A stretch of DNA of 64,000 nucleotides from Casuarius casuarius (lineage: Eukaryota > Chordata > Aves > Casuariiformes > Casuariidae): NCBI GenBank assembly GCA_003342895.1, contig PTFA01000010.1:8561286-8625285 (forward strand). Reading direction: 5' to 3'. The stretch's first letter is position 1; each line of letters opens with the position of its first letter. The position numbers and the translations under genes were made by a program. The notes under the pieces are model-generated. The model saw only the letters and a list, made by a program, of their open reading frames with translations, was not told the DNA's origin and did not search any database. Positions 52,293 to 64,000 of the stretch are shown piece by piece.

Positions 52293-55200
52293 GAGTCAGT
52301 TTGTACTCTGGTTCTCTCTTCTCTCCTCACCATCTTCCTTCAATTTCCATTCGAGGATAGGAGGAGAAGGGAATATCTCTCAAGCAGTTATTTCTGCCTT
52401 GGGATTGAGTGATGTGTAGGGAAATCTTCTGGAAACTGCCTTTTACAGATTTGGTCAGAAGGTGAAGATCTGCTGCAAATGCAGAAGAAACAGATGTGTA
52501 TTAGGGGCAAAGGGGAGAATTAGTTGTCTTTGGGTACTGAAGAATTGTCATAGGGCTGAAAGAGTGCATAATTAATTTATGTGGGGATCCTGGGGCCAAA
52601 GTTCACTTGCTATGAATTTGCAAGTGTCAGTAAAACTAAATGTCACAAGTGAGCTAGTGGGAGTTAAAAACTGAACGTGGACAAAGACTGCACAATGTTA
52701 CTGTTTTCAAAGAAATTCAGCCTTGCCATTTTGAAATGGCATCAGGATGCTTACTCATAGTTTTTGGATGCCTGAGGGTGACCATGCAACACCGAGTATG
52801 TGTGAGTGTAATAGGAATTTTGGAATAATTACTCTCCCTCAGCAGCCTGACTCCATTCAGAGATGCTTCTTCACCTGGCATAACTGGATTTTGAGCTATA
52901 CTCCACTTGGCATAGAAGCAAGAAATGCAGTGCTTTCAGTCGACTACTGACATATCAGCAGACTTCCAGTGTTATTGATAAGTATGTACGAAGGTAACTG
53001 TAATGAAGAGTTTTGGAGAGTGAGGTAAAAGCAATGAAAGATCTGAACTGTGGAAATCCATCTACCCCTGCTTCTGTCCTTTATTCTCTGATTCTAAGTA
53101 TCATCCACTTCTGAGCTTTGTCAAATGAGTTTTTATTACCAGCAACATTCCCCTGGACCACAGCACTCAACTTGGTAGGCAGTAAAAGGCAAGCCCACAC
53201 CAAAGCCTTTTATACAGATTCACTCCAAATGCAGGAGAAAGATCGGGTCTAGCATTGCTCTTCACAGCTTGACTTGGCTAGATCTCCACCAAGAGTATTT
53301 AGACAATACAATGGTTTGGTCAGCTGAATGTGTTTTTTTTTTTTTTCTTTTTTTTAAACAGGCTGTTCATCTTTCCTCAGAGCCATCTGGATTAGAGTGC
53401 ATCTGGGTTGCTTCAGAAGTAGTGCCGGTCCCCAGAGCATGATGGCATTATGTTGCAGACACTATGGCTTGGTAAGGGCTCGGATGTTGTGCCTGCAATG
53501 TATTAGAACCATCTGCATGCCTGGAATGTTATTTTCTCTGTTGATGACCACTATCTATGGCCAGAGGAAAAATTCTTCAGGGAAGTGTCATAGGAGAATA
53601 TGCATCAGTCAGGAGAAGCAGAATTACAGAAAAAAAAGATCCGGTTGTAACAGATTAAGTACCTATCAAGTGACAACAGGAGTTTATTTTCCTCAAGCAA
53701 AAGTAGTGGATATACTTAGGCATAATCCTACCCTCAAGTGTTTTAACTTTGATGGCACTTCTTATTAAGGATGTTTGCCAAAATAGAAAAGTGCACACTC
53801 TAATGGAAACAATGTCATAAAATTGACAGCATTTCTACAAGGTAGGTTGACACCTAAATTAGGTAAGAAGGTTTGAAACAAAAAAGGAAAAAAAATGAAA
53901 ATGAAAAGGAAAGAAAAAGATTTTCTATGAGCCTGTGTTTTCATTATTTGATGAGTGTTTGCAGTCTGTGTTTTAGCAGCCAAATAAGAAACAAAGCGTA
54001 AGAAAATTGTCAGATATTACCTTAGAGCTTGTTTATTTTCTTGTACCTTCCTGGCCTGTTGACTGACTAATCAAGAAAGGTCTAGGCCCAGGTGAAAGCT
54101 GAAAACCACTTGCAATTTCTTGTTGCTTCCACATTTTGCCTCAAAATGCACTTTGTTAAATTTGTGACTCGTACTATAGCCTTGAAACAGAGAAGACAAA
54201 TGCAATGTATTCAAGCATCCACATCTCTTGGCCTCTTGGCGTTAATGCTGGAGACACTGCTTATCTGTACAGAATAGAGAACATGCAAAAATACCTATTA
54301 CGTTTATTCCATGGCATCTATGTTGCTATACAGAATGCCAATATGACTAGGCTTGTTGGTAGCTTTCCTTAATTTTATTTTCAAGGAGATTATTTTTTTC
54401 CTAATCTAATATATTCAAGTTATTAAAAACATCCAGCAGGCTAACCTGAGGCCTACACAGTGTTTTTATGTGATTCCCAATGTGTTTTCTTGTTCTAAGC
54501 AAATTGAAGTTGTGTTCTTCCAGGAGCACCTAAGGCAAATATGCATTCTTTAAAGAGTAACAGTTCCTTTGTGCTCTGCTTTCTTGTTCCTGGTGGAGAA
54601 AGTATTACTTTTGTACTAGTCTGCACTATAAGCATTTTACTTCCCAACCCTCTGTGCAGAATCTGACATGCTGTAAAGAGAGCTGCTTATGTGCAAATAT
54701 TGAGATTGAAAAATAGAAGAGTATTTCTTGAGTGAAGACATCTCTCTGTCTACTCCCACCCTTATCTTTTCACAAGTCTGTTCTTTCCATATTCATCTGC
54801 TGCAGGGCTCTCAGAGTCCAGCATGTTGGGGTCCATTTATACCCATTTGCATGAGTTTATTAATGGTGCCAGTAGGAAGATAAAGCAAAGTACAGAGTAA
54901 AGCCATCTGTCACTTTGGACTGCGGCTTCTTTATGGACATTATGTCTCTGTGGGTAATTTTAGTTCTGATGGGAAAATATTTGCCAATGTTGAAATGAGA
55001 AGAAATTTAATTTTTGGTTCAACATCTGTCAGTTAGGCAATGTTATATTTCAGACCTAAGGATTTAATAAAACAAGAGACTTCAAGGTTGGAGGTCATTC
55101 TGGAGAGCTCTGCTCAAGCTTCTGAAATATAATTTTCATTCTGTACTCACATGAGCACTTCTTTGCATCTGCTATATAATGCAAGGAGTAGGACTGGATT

Positions 55201-57254
55201 CTGTATTTTCAAGGAAGAGGAGGACCGTCATAAGGAAGAACTAGAGAAAGACATTCACAATAGGCACAACTGTCACATCACAGCCATGAGCATATTGGTT
55301 GGAATTAAATTCTTTGTGTTCTGCCTCTTCAGGTTCTCTCCTGACACTCAGACTTTCAGACTCCTCCACTCAAAAGCTTAGCATGACAGGTGGACCAACA
55401 TGGTATAGTTTTGGGGCACTGAATCTAAAATTGAAACCATCTATATATGAAATAACACAAAATCTCTCTGATATCTCTGTCAGCATGTCTAATGTTTTGA
55501 GACAGTCAAGAAGACATTTCATAAGACAAGCTTCTGTGGCTCATTTCTTTAGGTCGATTGCTCATATTTTCCCTTTGTAATAATGTTTTTCTAAATGCTT
55601 TTCATTCAACACAGTATTTCTCTGGCAACAAATGGCAGCTCATTGTTGAATAGCTAACATTGCTATGATGATTTTGTTATTTCAATGCCCATTTGCATAG
55701 CAGAATCCTCCACAGGACTAACACAGCTGGTTTCTTGTGTCAAAATTTTCAGAAGGCTGTGCTTTAGAAGTACACAGCTTTCAACAGCAGAAAGATGAGT
55801 GCTTCACCCCGTGAAAGTTTTTGAGGTTCAAGAAAGGCTCTTTATTAGCATAATGGCAAGACCAAGGAAAAATAAAAAAACCTTGTAAATTATTTTCACA
55901 CACATGTGAAAAGATATCTTGCAACAGCTAAGAGCTCTCTACTTAGGGCACTTGTATGGATTGGCAGAGGTTGACATAGCAGAGGTTTAAATCGATTTTT
56001 ACATCCCGTATGACAGCCCAGATCAGTAGGCTATCATCTACACTCAAGTTCTTTGGTCGGCCTCTTGCACATCCCCCTCCTGTCTCGCCTCAGTTTAGTC
56101 CTTGGTTTTCCTCCATCCTAGGTATTCTAATCTCTGACGCACGGCAAAAGAATTTCCCTGTTGATTTTTTTGTCCAACAGAAAAAAAATTCCACCCGGCT
56201 TTAAAACTGAGCAATTTTCATCTGTTTTAGGCTACCTCAGTCCTGAACACACAGTAGCCAGTTATGCCTAACACTCCTGGGAGAGGTATGAGACAAATTG
56301 ATTTCTTTGTTCTGCTTTATTGAGATTTAGATAATAAAAGCTTATTTTGGATGATTGCTGACTGTGAGTATATTGGAAGTTCTGAAATTTACTCTTCCTG
56401 TCATTTTGGAGTAGTTCCACTTATTTAAATAAATAATTTTTTTTCAGTGAGACAAGATTTTGACCTGTATTCCAGGTGAGTATCAAATTACCAAAACTCT
56501 AAACTTGACAGAAAATTCCATTCAAAATTTAGGAGCGCTTTCCTGACACAAGGTTATTCTAAACTACCGTGTTCCCATTAAGAATTCTGGTTTTATGGAA
56601 CTAGTGTTTTTGACATTAAAAAACATAAGGTAAAAAAAATCCTGAGAGATGTTTGTGTTTTTCTGCAGACTCACAAAAGGTGAACATCCTGACCACAGCA
56701 AAGAAGGAGCAGAAGCTGTTGTACTGAAGAACTTGACCTATCGATTCTACATTTTTAAACACCTTTGCAATGCTCCTTCTTACCCAAATAGCTACGGCTA
56801 TCCTGATTACTGTGTGAGCTTTGCCTCTGAAAAAGTACATTTATGATAGTATCCTAATTTGTTTTTGAGAAAGAAAACTTCTAGTTTTCATATGCTGATT
56901 GCAGTGAGGATGCCTCCAATATATCACTGTACTCCCATTAAACTAATTGATAAAGTTTTCCTGGGAACAAGGTTAGGCCACTTCAGAAAACCCAGCCTCA
57001 CATTCCCTGCCCTTTCTCACATCTAGGAAATCTCTAAAATGGTTGGGAGCTCAAACCTAATCTTAGTTTAGGATTTAATGTTGTAATCCAAAGAACATCC
57101 TTTCCAGTAGGAATTTCTGGTCACTAGACCTGCTCTCATTTTACTAGAGTGAGGGCTGACTGGATTGTAATTAGCTGGACACTTCCATCTATCTTTTCAT
57201 GCTGGATCAGCATGGTGAAATGCAGGCTATGTATTCAAAGCACTTAAAAAGCAA

Positions 57255-57500
57255 TGTACTTTAAAGTGGAATCTGATCAACCTGTGGAATTTGTTGCTGA
57301 GGGATATGGAGGCAAACAGTTTGAAAGCCAGGGTAGGATTAACCACTTGAATAGGAATAATACCTGAAGTTAACTTATGAGGTTAAAATATTATGAGGTT
57401 TATCATAAGTTCTTTTGCTTCTAGGCATAAACTGCCAGCTGAGCTTGTGAAAGAATTTGTTTTTGCTCCTTCTTATTGCTCCAAGCCATTTGTGGGATGC
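57255..57500 (+). mobile_element. Decayed CR1/L3-type LINE 3' fragment
   Basis: aacctgtggaatttgttgct, then gagggatatggaggcaaaca, a gtaggattaacc segment, and ttgcttctaggcataaactg about 140 bases later follow the order of a common old amniote CR1/L3-like 3' end (CTGTGGAACTCATTGCC, GGATATTGTTGAGGC, GGATTCAAAAAAGG, GCTTCAGGGCATAAAC). Plus orientation, diverged and non-coding. Confidence 0.5.
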
Positions 57501-59115
57501 TTTCACAGGTTGTGAGGCACCTGACTAAGTTGCCGCTGGAGGGTAGGATAGCAAACAGGAATGGTCAATAGTTATTGTGGAGCAGTAGCTCCCATGCTAA
57601 TTTTGATCCCTCTGGTTCGCCTCCATGTGGGAGGCAAATGATGCAGCTAGAGGGCTGCTTTATATTAAATTTTGTTTGCAAAAAATTGTCGACACTGGGG
57701 AGTAGTTTAGCCTCCAGTCACTTCATGGCCACTTTTCCATACAAAATAAACCCCCGTGATTATGCATGTGTGTGTGTGTCTTCTGCCATGTGAATATTTT
57801 AATATGAATTAAATCCAGTTGCCACTTACTCTGTGGTCGCATTTACCTGTGCATTCTCTTCTTGTCTTTCTGGTAAAGAAAAACTAGGAAAAGGGGGAGG
57901 AGAAAGAGGTGGCTTGAACATTCCTGCTTTTTTAGCGCTTTCTATAATGTCTCTTCACAGAGAAATTATACATATGCGTGTTATGGCTAGAAGTAAATGC
58001 ACAGGCATTAAGTACAGCAGCAGGTGTTTGGGGGATTGTTCACCTCTGGAATATTTGCACAGCACCATTTAAACAATTAGCTGTTTGCCCTCGAGGACTG
58101 GGGTTTATAAAATGGAACGCATTGTGGTGGTTCTGACTGGAAATGGCACCAGTTGCAGGAGGTTTTTTTTTTTCAGACTTGAAGCTTAAAGTTATGACTT
58201 TATTTTTAAAGTGTTTGTCTTCTCCTTTTAAACTTCTGGTCATACTGAAGAGGAACTTTGGGTTTAGACAATTTAGACTGCAAAACTATGTTTAGGCTTC
58301 AAGAGAGCAAGGAGACAGTGCTACTGGTAAAGATATTACACCAGAAGACAGAATCATGAGTGGCTCTCTTCAGGCAGAGATGTGCTGTCTTCAGATAGGC
58401 TTCCAGGAGCATCAAATGGTCTTATCTCATAGCATAAAAAAAGAGAGAACATTCTGCATGTTTTGAATGATTAATGTAACCACCAATGTTACTAAGAGCT
58501 CTAGCTGAACCCAAACAAACCAAGTGATGCTTTTTCTCCAGGTGGCTTCAAGCAGACAATCAAGGGATTAAGTATGCTGATCTCAAAGCCCAGGATGAAG
58601 GACTGGGGACAGCTTATCCTGGTTATGAAAAAAGAGCTAGGAAAAAGCTCTAGTACATGATACCTAACAGTCAGAATGGTGCAGCTTCCTACCTCTTTGA
58701 GGAACTTCTTTTTAACCTAATTCAAATGCCTCTTTTATTTCCAAACTTTTGCAGATTTCCCTATTCCATTCACAACTTTATCCTGGAAGAGGGCAAGGTT
58801 CTGGAATGCTGTGAAATATGTTATATCTTTCCTATTGATCTAGGTATCTATGGAAAGACCCTGGGCCCTGTCATATGCGCTGCTAGGTTCTTGGATGGAG
58901 GTAGGTGGACAGGCAACAACTACCTGCATGGCAACTACTTTCTGACACCTTGCGACTAAGGAGAAAGGCAAATTTAATATATGTGTCTACTGACCTTACC
59001 AATCCCTTGAATGACCATCCCTTTAAGTACTGATGTGCTGAGATGAGTTGAGCAACTGGACAGACCACTACTAGATTACTAAAGAACAGTAATTCCCATG
59101 TATTACAAGTCCATG
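57501..59115. other. Intergenic DNA, nothing recognised
   Basis: AT-rich sequence with a short TG run (57767-57779) and a T-run near 58162-58172. Open frames up to 100 codons show no family similarity. Confidence 0.55.
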
Positions 59116-59299
59116 CTAGGCTGTCTGCATTGGCAGCCCTTCATGCAAAAGAGTTTGCCCCATTATAGGTGCCTTGAGTGCACCAGAAGGTCTCAGTTGC
59201 CTTGACCAGCCACATCCAGTGCCTCTATCTATGTAGCCTCTGCCTATTGGTCCAAAAGCTCCATCCAAGCTCAGTCCAGGGCCCCCAAGTGCTGGAGTG

Positions 59300-59522
59300 C
59301 TGTTGTAGGTATGCTTGTCTCTTAAGTTGCTGACTGGGTTTCCAGGATGGACACCAGGTCTATGCTGTAGCCCTCTTTCTAGTCTTGTCTCCAAGACAGC
59401 TCCAGTCTGAACTACACTGCTGATAGTCTTGCCTGTTCTAACTTGCTGACTTAACTTCCTGGATGGTTCCCAGACCTGCGTCGTAGGTAGCCCTGTCTCC
59501 AGTTCTGTCTTCAGAGACTGCT
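59300..59522. repeat. Diverged ~116-bp tandem repeat, about two copies
   Basis: The segment at 59323-59402 (taagttgctgact, ccaggatgg, ctgtag, ccctcttt, cttgtctccaagacagct) realigns at 59439-59522 (taacttgctgact, cctggatgg, cgtaggtag, ccctgtctc, ctgtcttcagagactgct), an offset of 116 bases, with roughly three quarters of positions matching by eye. The preceding ctgttgtag/ctgctgatag segments also align. A 149-codon minus-strand open frame (59116-59565) spans the array. Confidence 0.65.
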
Positions 59523-59565
59523 GTGTTATGCAGTAAACATGGAATAAGCAAAGTGCATTTGACAT

Positions 59566-62500
59566 TTTCCTGTAACTGTGGAATATTACCTGGCATAGTC
59601 AAAGACAGGAAAGGAGTGAGAATTGCAGCTGTGGTGATGTGCTGCCTAGTGTACCGTAGGCTAATTTACTGGTTGCACATCACCCAATGGCATCTAATTT
59701 CACTGCGCCTATTCCTCTAGTTCAGACATGTAGCTAAACAATGTCCTGATTCTAGTTCTGTGCCAGAAGGGCAGCTTATAAACCATTCTTAGACAATGTA
59801 CAACCTCCGTCTTCCTTCCCGTGAAACCTCCTGGGGCTTAGCGTGTGCAGGGGTGGTGGAAAAGGGAGGGAGAAGAGGAGGAAGGGTGAGAGGAGCAAGT
59901 ATCCATTGCCAACCTTACTTGATGGAGAAAAAGACTGTGATAGTAAATGATGGATTTAACGGCAGAGAGGAAATGCCTTCATCCCGTGAGCTATAGCTGC
60001 TTACATGCACCTTGACAGCGTTCTAGCTACCTGAGAAAGAAGGGGTAGGTCCCTGTCTGTATTCAGCCAGATGAGAAGTCCACAAGTTGGGAGGAGTTGT
60101 CGCCCGGTGGATGTAAAATGCTTACAGGTGCTTCCTGCTGCCTGGTTCCAGCTCCAGCTCTAAGTTAAGAGGTGGGAGAGCTATGAATAAATGATGTAGT
60201 TATGTCTGGAAGTTCTCAGGTGGCAAATGATCCCTTAGAGATTGTCACAGCGAGTGTGGATCAGCACAGTGAGCTGAGTCTGGAGCTGTGTGAGGGAGAA
60301 AACCAGGTGGCTATAGCAGGCTGCACTTTTCTCACCAGGAAAAAAGGACATGTGTGAGTGTACGTTGGTGCAGAGTAAAGAATTGTTGCAGGTTTTTGTT
60401 CGTGGAATTTCTCACTGTGGTATTTTCGTGTTATCTGAAGTGCACTTTGAGCCTTGACTTGAAATGAAATTTTCTTTGACATTCATTTGGAGGCATGCCC
60501 AAGGCATGGTGTGAAAGCTCTGCAGGAAAGATTTGTGTCATGGTAGATCTTATGAAGTCCAAAAAAAAAAAAAAGAGAGAGAGAAAAAGAGGCTTACCAC
60601 ATCTAGCAATGTTTATAAGCCGAACTATGTCCCCTTTGCAAGGGAGAACATTTTCTCTCAGCTATCAGGGCTTTTTCTCAGTTTTCTTCTTCATTCTATT
60701 TATATTCTGCTCTAGTTTAATTTTTCTTGGCCATCAGACAAGTAAGCAAGCCTTTTCTCAGCTGATCTTAAGGTGAAGTTTGTTTATATGTATACAAGAG
60801 CTATAATTACATAGCAGTGTGATTCCCCACAAAACACCCCCTAACCTCCACTCCCCAAATTCATATAGCACTTTTTTTCTGCAAGGCCAGAGATGCATTC
60901 AGAGTTTCTAGACAAAGGTATTGTGTGTACATATGATTTTCCCTCCCCTCTCAACCGCTCCCTCCCAAAAAAAGAAAAAGGAGCAGAAAAAAAGGAAGAC
61001 AGGGCATCTGGGAAATCTTAAAGGACAGATTACATTTCAAAACTTTGTAATCTAAAAATAACAGTTCTGATTTCCCCCTCCTTTCTCTCTGTCTCTCTCT
61101 CTCCTCTCTCCTTCTTCCCAATATAATTTCTTTTCTCTAAAGAAAACCAGTACCCTGGGAATATATTAACTATGTAGCACTTCAGTAGGATTGCTTTTGC
61201 ATGCAAGGAGCAGTAATGCTTTTTAAAGTTGTGATTATAATGAAGAGCAAGCCTGAGACTATTATGACTTGTGCAAAATTATATAATACTGTAGATATAT
61301 GCACACATGGGCACATGTGGGAATAGGAGTAATAAGACTAGAACATGTTGCGTACTCTCACATCCCTTTCCGTTTGTGTCAGGACTTGGATAATATTATA
61401 CATTTTGCATCAATTATTAAATATTTTGGCTTTGTGGACTTTGAGCTTTCAAAGGACAGTTCCAATTGGAGTTTGTGGGTCTATCCTTCTTGTACGTAGA
61501 TCCAAGGTTTTCATTTGTGCAAATTAGATTGGAGGGTTTGGGATTTTTTTTTTTTTTTTAACTTTCATTGGTGTTTTCAAAAGCAGAAAAGAATTTTGCA
61601 CCTTTTTGAGTGCCACGCTGCTGCAGGTAAAGAATGTAACAGCTTGAGAGAGTGCATCTAGAGCCAATAATAATTTGACTGACATGTCTTGGCACTGAAA
61701 TGCCTATTAAAACTCACTCTGTCCTTTCAAGATGGATATTTTACTTCTAGGCACTTGTTTGAGTTGAAAATTCACTCTCTGTAGAACCAGAGAGCCTACA
61801 TCAATACTTATTTCAGCATTTAGGCTGAAGATAGATTCTACGAAGGATCTAATATTTCTATTGATGATAGAATAAATCCTTCAGTGTCATGAAGTTTCCA
61901 AGCCATGGAAGTTTCCAAGCCCAATACGTACCAGGAACATGTTTCCATATGTAGCACACCATACTTTTCCGTACAGGATCCCAAAGGTTCCTTGGAAAAC
62001 TGCAGAGGATCGTAGATGATGATAACCTGGTAACAATTTTAGGAAAAAATATATTTACTTTAGAAAATATATTGGAAATACAGCAATTTTCAATAGGTGT
62101 TAAATGTGGGTTCTGAGTATAACAAAAGTTCCTCATGGTGATGAATATCATCAGATATTTTATGGGCATGCTTTCAGTGACAAGTAAGCCAGCTCTACTC
62201 AGAAAATTTTGACAATATATACTCTTGTTTCACAGAAGGACAAGGCATTATGATGTGGTTATACAGAAATTCTTTGATTTTACATAAGATATGTATGCTT
62301 TTAGAGCTAGTTCCAAAGTAAAATCACTGATATTCTTTCCATGGATTTGAGCAAATTCCAGTAGGTGGGAGGTTAGCTCTCCTACCTACACTGCCAGTAA
62401 CCAGAAGAGGTTTTTTAAAGAGCTGTTTATTACATGGTATGGTAGAACAAAATTTTTCAATACAACCCCCTGTCTCCTGCAGCTTGTAGTGCTAACACAG

Positions 62501-64000
62501 GTTTGTGGTGCCTGCTGGAATCCACGTAGATTTCAAGGTAGAATTTTTAATATGCTATTTGTTTGTTTTCTTCTTTACATACAAAGCAATAGGAGCTTTC
62601 CATTAGCATTTAGGACACTCTGTGTGTATATGAGACCATGACATCTGTTTGGCAGATTCCCATGTTGATTTTCTACAGAATTAAGGATGTTTTGTCACAG
62701 AAGGTTCTGTATACATGTAGGCAAATGTATATTCGTAAGTGTCGAGTTATAAAGATTCTGACATCCCAAGGACTCTGTCTTACTGCTTTCCTTATCTGCT
62801 CTGTGGCTATTGCTTATTATCTGTATGTCAACAGCATCATCTTAAGATATCTACAAGTGTTTTCCAATCCACTATAATTAAGGATGAATAAATCCATTCA
62901 AGCCTGTTATTTGCACTACCACTCTTCTTTTTTCAGAATCCAGAGACATGTAGAAATTAGGGGTGAGACCTTGCCTTCTTGGATTCCTCTCTACTGCAAA
63001 CTGCTTGAAACAGAGGCAAAATCTTTGAAATCAGATCCTTCTTGATCTCCAAAAAACTGATGTCTCCCTTACAGCTATGTAACAGCTTATGTTCTTCTCC
63101 TTGCTGAGAAATTACATGTAATTATCTAGGCGAGTATGCATACCATCCAATTCAAGGAACTTAATTAGCTGGCTAGGTTAGCCCTGTACTCCTTGGGTGA
63201 TGGGTTTCTCCAGAGGCCAACACAGAGCAAGAATCTCTGTGATCATAACTACCTCCAGCAGAACTTGTAGAGGGACTCCAGGGGGAATTAGGTGCCTGGG
63301 GTTAGGTAGTACCATGGCTGCCACTGGTATCAAAATCACATGTACAGGGGGGCTTGTCTTAGGTCCCTCATGGAGCCCACTGGGGACTTCGTCTCTCATA
63401 ATGGGAGATGCTTAGGGGATGGTTAGAATCTGAGTCATAAATGGTCAGACATGAAAGATGGCACAGACATACCTCCTTGCATAAGGAACCTGGATTTTCT
63501 GCAATCTCCCATTTTGTCAAAACCCATATTTATGGAGCAGGGAAGAGCAATTCTACATTCTGAGTTCCCCCACCGCAGCCTACAGGAACAGGAGCAGCCA
63601 ACTGCCTCCCTGCTCTGTGATTTGCAATGTTGTAGAATGTATGCATAAAGCACAGTGAAGCAGTCGTCGTGATTTCCAGGAGTTTGATTCATCTTTCATG
63701 TAGGTTGAGTTCTAGTTGCACTCTGGGGTTTCTGCATGATTATGTCACAATCAAAAATATTTTTTTGTAAAGCAATAATAATAACTATTGAAATTCATTG
63801 CACCTAAACAAGCCTCCCTAGAGGAAAATATTACCTTACTTTTCCTCTCCACCACATAATTTAACAAAGATTTACAAACAAGTATATATACTGTGCAGAT
63901 TTATTTGGGTTAGAAATCTTGTTTGTTCATGAGACTCCATCTTGGATGCTCATTCACTTCTCTGAATGAGCAAAAAGTGCATTTATGTAAAGAAAGGTGG
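59566..64000. other. Intergenic DNA to the window end, no gene recognised
   Basis: Contains an A14 run at 60561-60574, a (CT)n-rich tract at 61081-61118, a T16 run at 61544-61559 and a 17-bp duplication (gaagtttccaagcc at 61891 and 61908). I looked on the minus strand for PTHLH coding exons expected by synteny and saw none. Open frames up to 103 codons have no recognisable domain. Confidence 0.55.
61081..61118. repeat. CT-rich microsatellite
   Basis: Pyrimidine-only tract of CT and CTT units (tctctctgtctctctctc and following), interrupted once by a G. Confidence 0.9.

Larger units (their letters stand above)
43627..57254. other. Gene-poor intergenic DNA
   Basis: No exon recognised. Contents: a MIR-like fragment at 45605-45745, inverted repeats at 49513-49534 and 51286-51347, an A22 run at 52271-52292, and a T-rich tract at about 53333-53356. 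A locally GC-richer patch at about 51480-51790 has open frames on both strands (up to 93 codons) without domain similarity. The 123-codon frame at 53397-53768 is likewise unrecognised. Confidence 0.55.

Noticed and set aside
53397..53768. 123-codon + frame after a T-rich tract and aaacag acceptor-like sequence
   Set aside because: No family similarity, no clear donor, and the frame lacks any domain signature; not enough to call an exon.
61858..64000. Possible PTHLH exons on the minus strand at the window end
   Set aside because: The Lys/Arg-rich C-terminal and conserved N-terminal hormone blocks were not found in any minus-strand frame.

Overview
The window is animal nuclear DNA, most likely from a bird. 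It is AT-rich, has few recent transposons, and contains one spliced gene with canonical GT-AG introns and a CpG-rich first exon. The recognisable old repeats are CR1/L3-type LINE remnants and MIR-like core SINE fragments, which fits a sauropsid. A crocodilian or turtle cannot be excluded, but the low repeat density argues for a bird.

The only protein-coding gene I can support is KLHL42 (also known as KLHDC5), a BTB-Kelch adaptor for CUL3 ubiquitin ligase, on the + strand. It has three coding exons: 3389-4272, 11843-12036 and 16014-16465. They join in phase with canonical splice sites into a complete 509-residue protein. A CpG-island promoter lies at about 3180-3600 and runs into exon 1. The proximal 3' UTR ends near two AATAAA signals at 16808 and 16844.

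Layout: 1-3180 is upstream flank with no recognised exon. 3180-16870 is the KLHL42 transcription unit, with introns of 7570 and 3977 bases. 16870-64000 is about 47 kb of gene-poor DNA with a 58-base assembly gap at 19040-19097, old SINE/LINE fragments, simple repeats including a (TTTTC)n tract at 43543, and several inverted and tandem repeats. In other amniotes the downstream neighbour of KLHL42 is PTHLH on the opposite strand. I looked for its coding exons on the minus strand and did not find them, so this tract is probably the KLHL42-PTHLH intergenic region.

I found no clear undescribed gene system. The items most worth checking are two strong imperfect hairpins (40875-40927 and 51286-51347), an open frame ending at a consensus splice donor on the minus strand (34457-34898), a diverged ~116-base tandem repeat inside a 149-codon open frame (59116-59565), and two near-perfect 35- and 38-base tandem duplications close together in intron 1.
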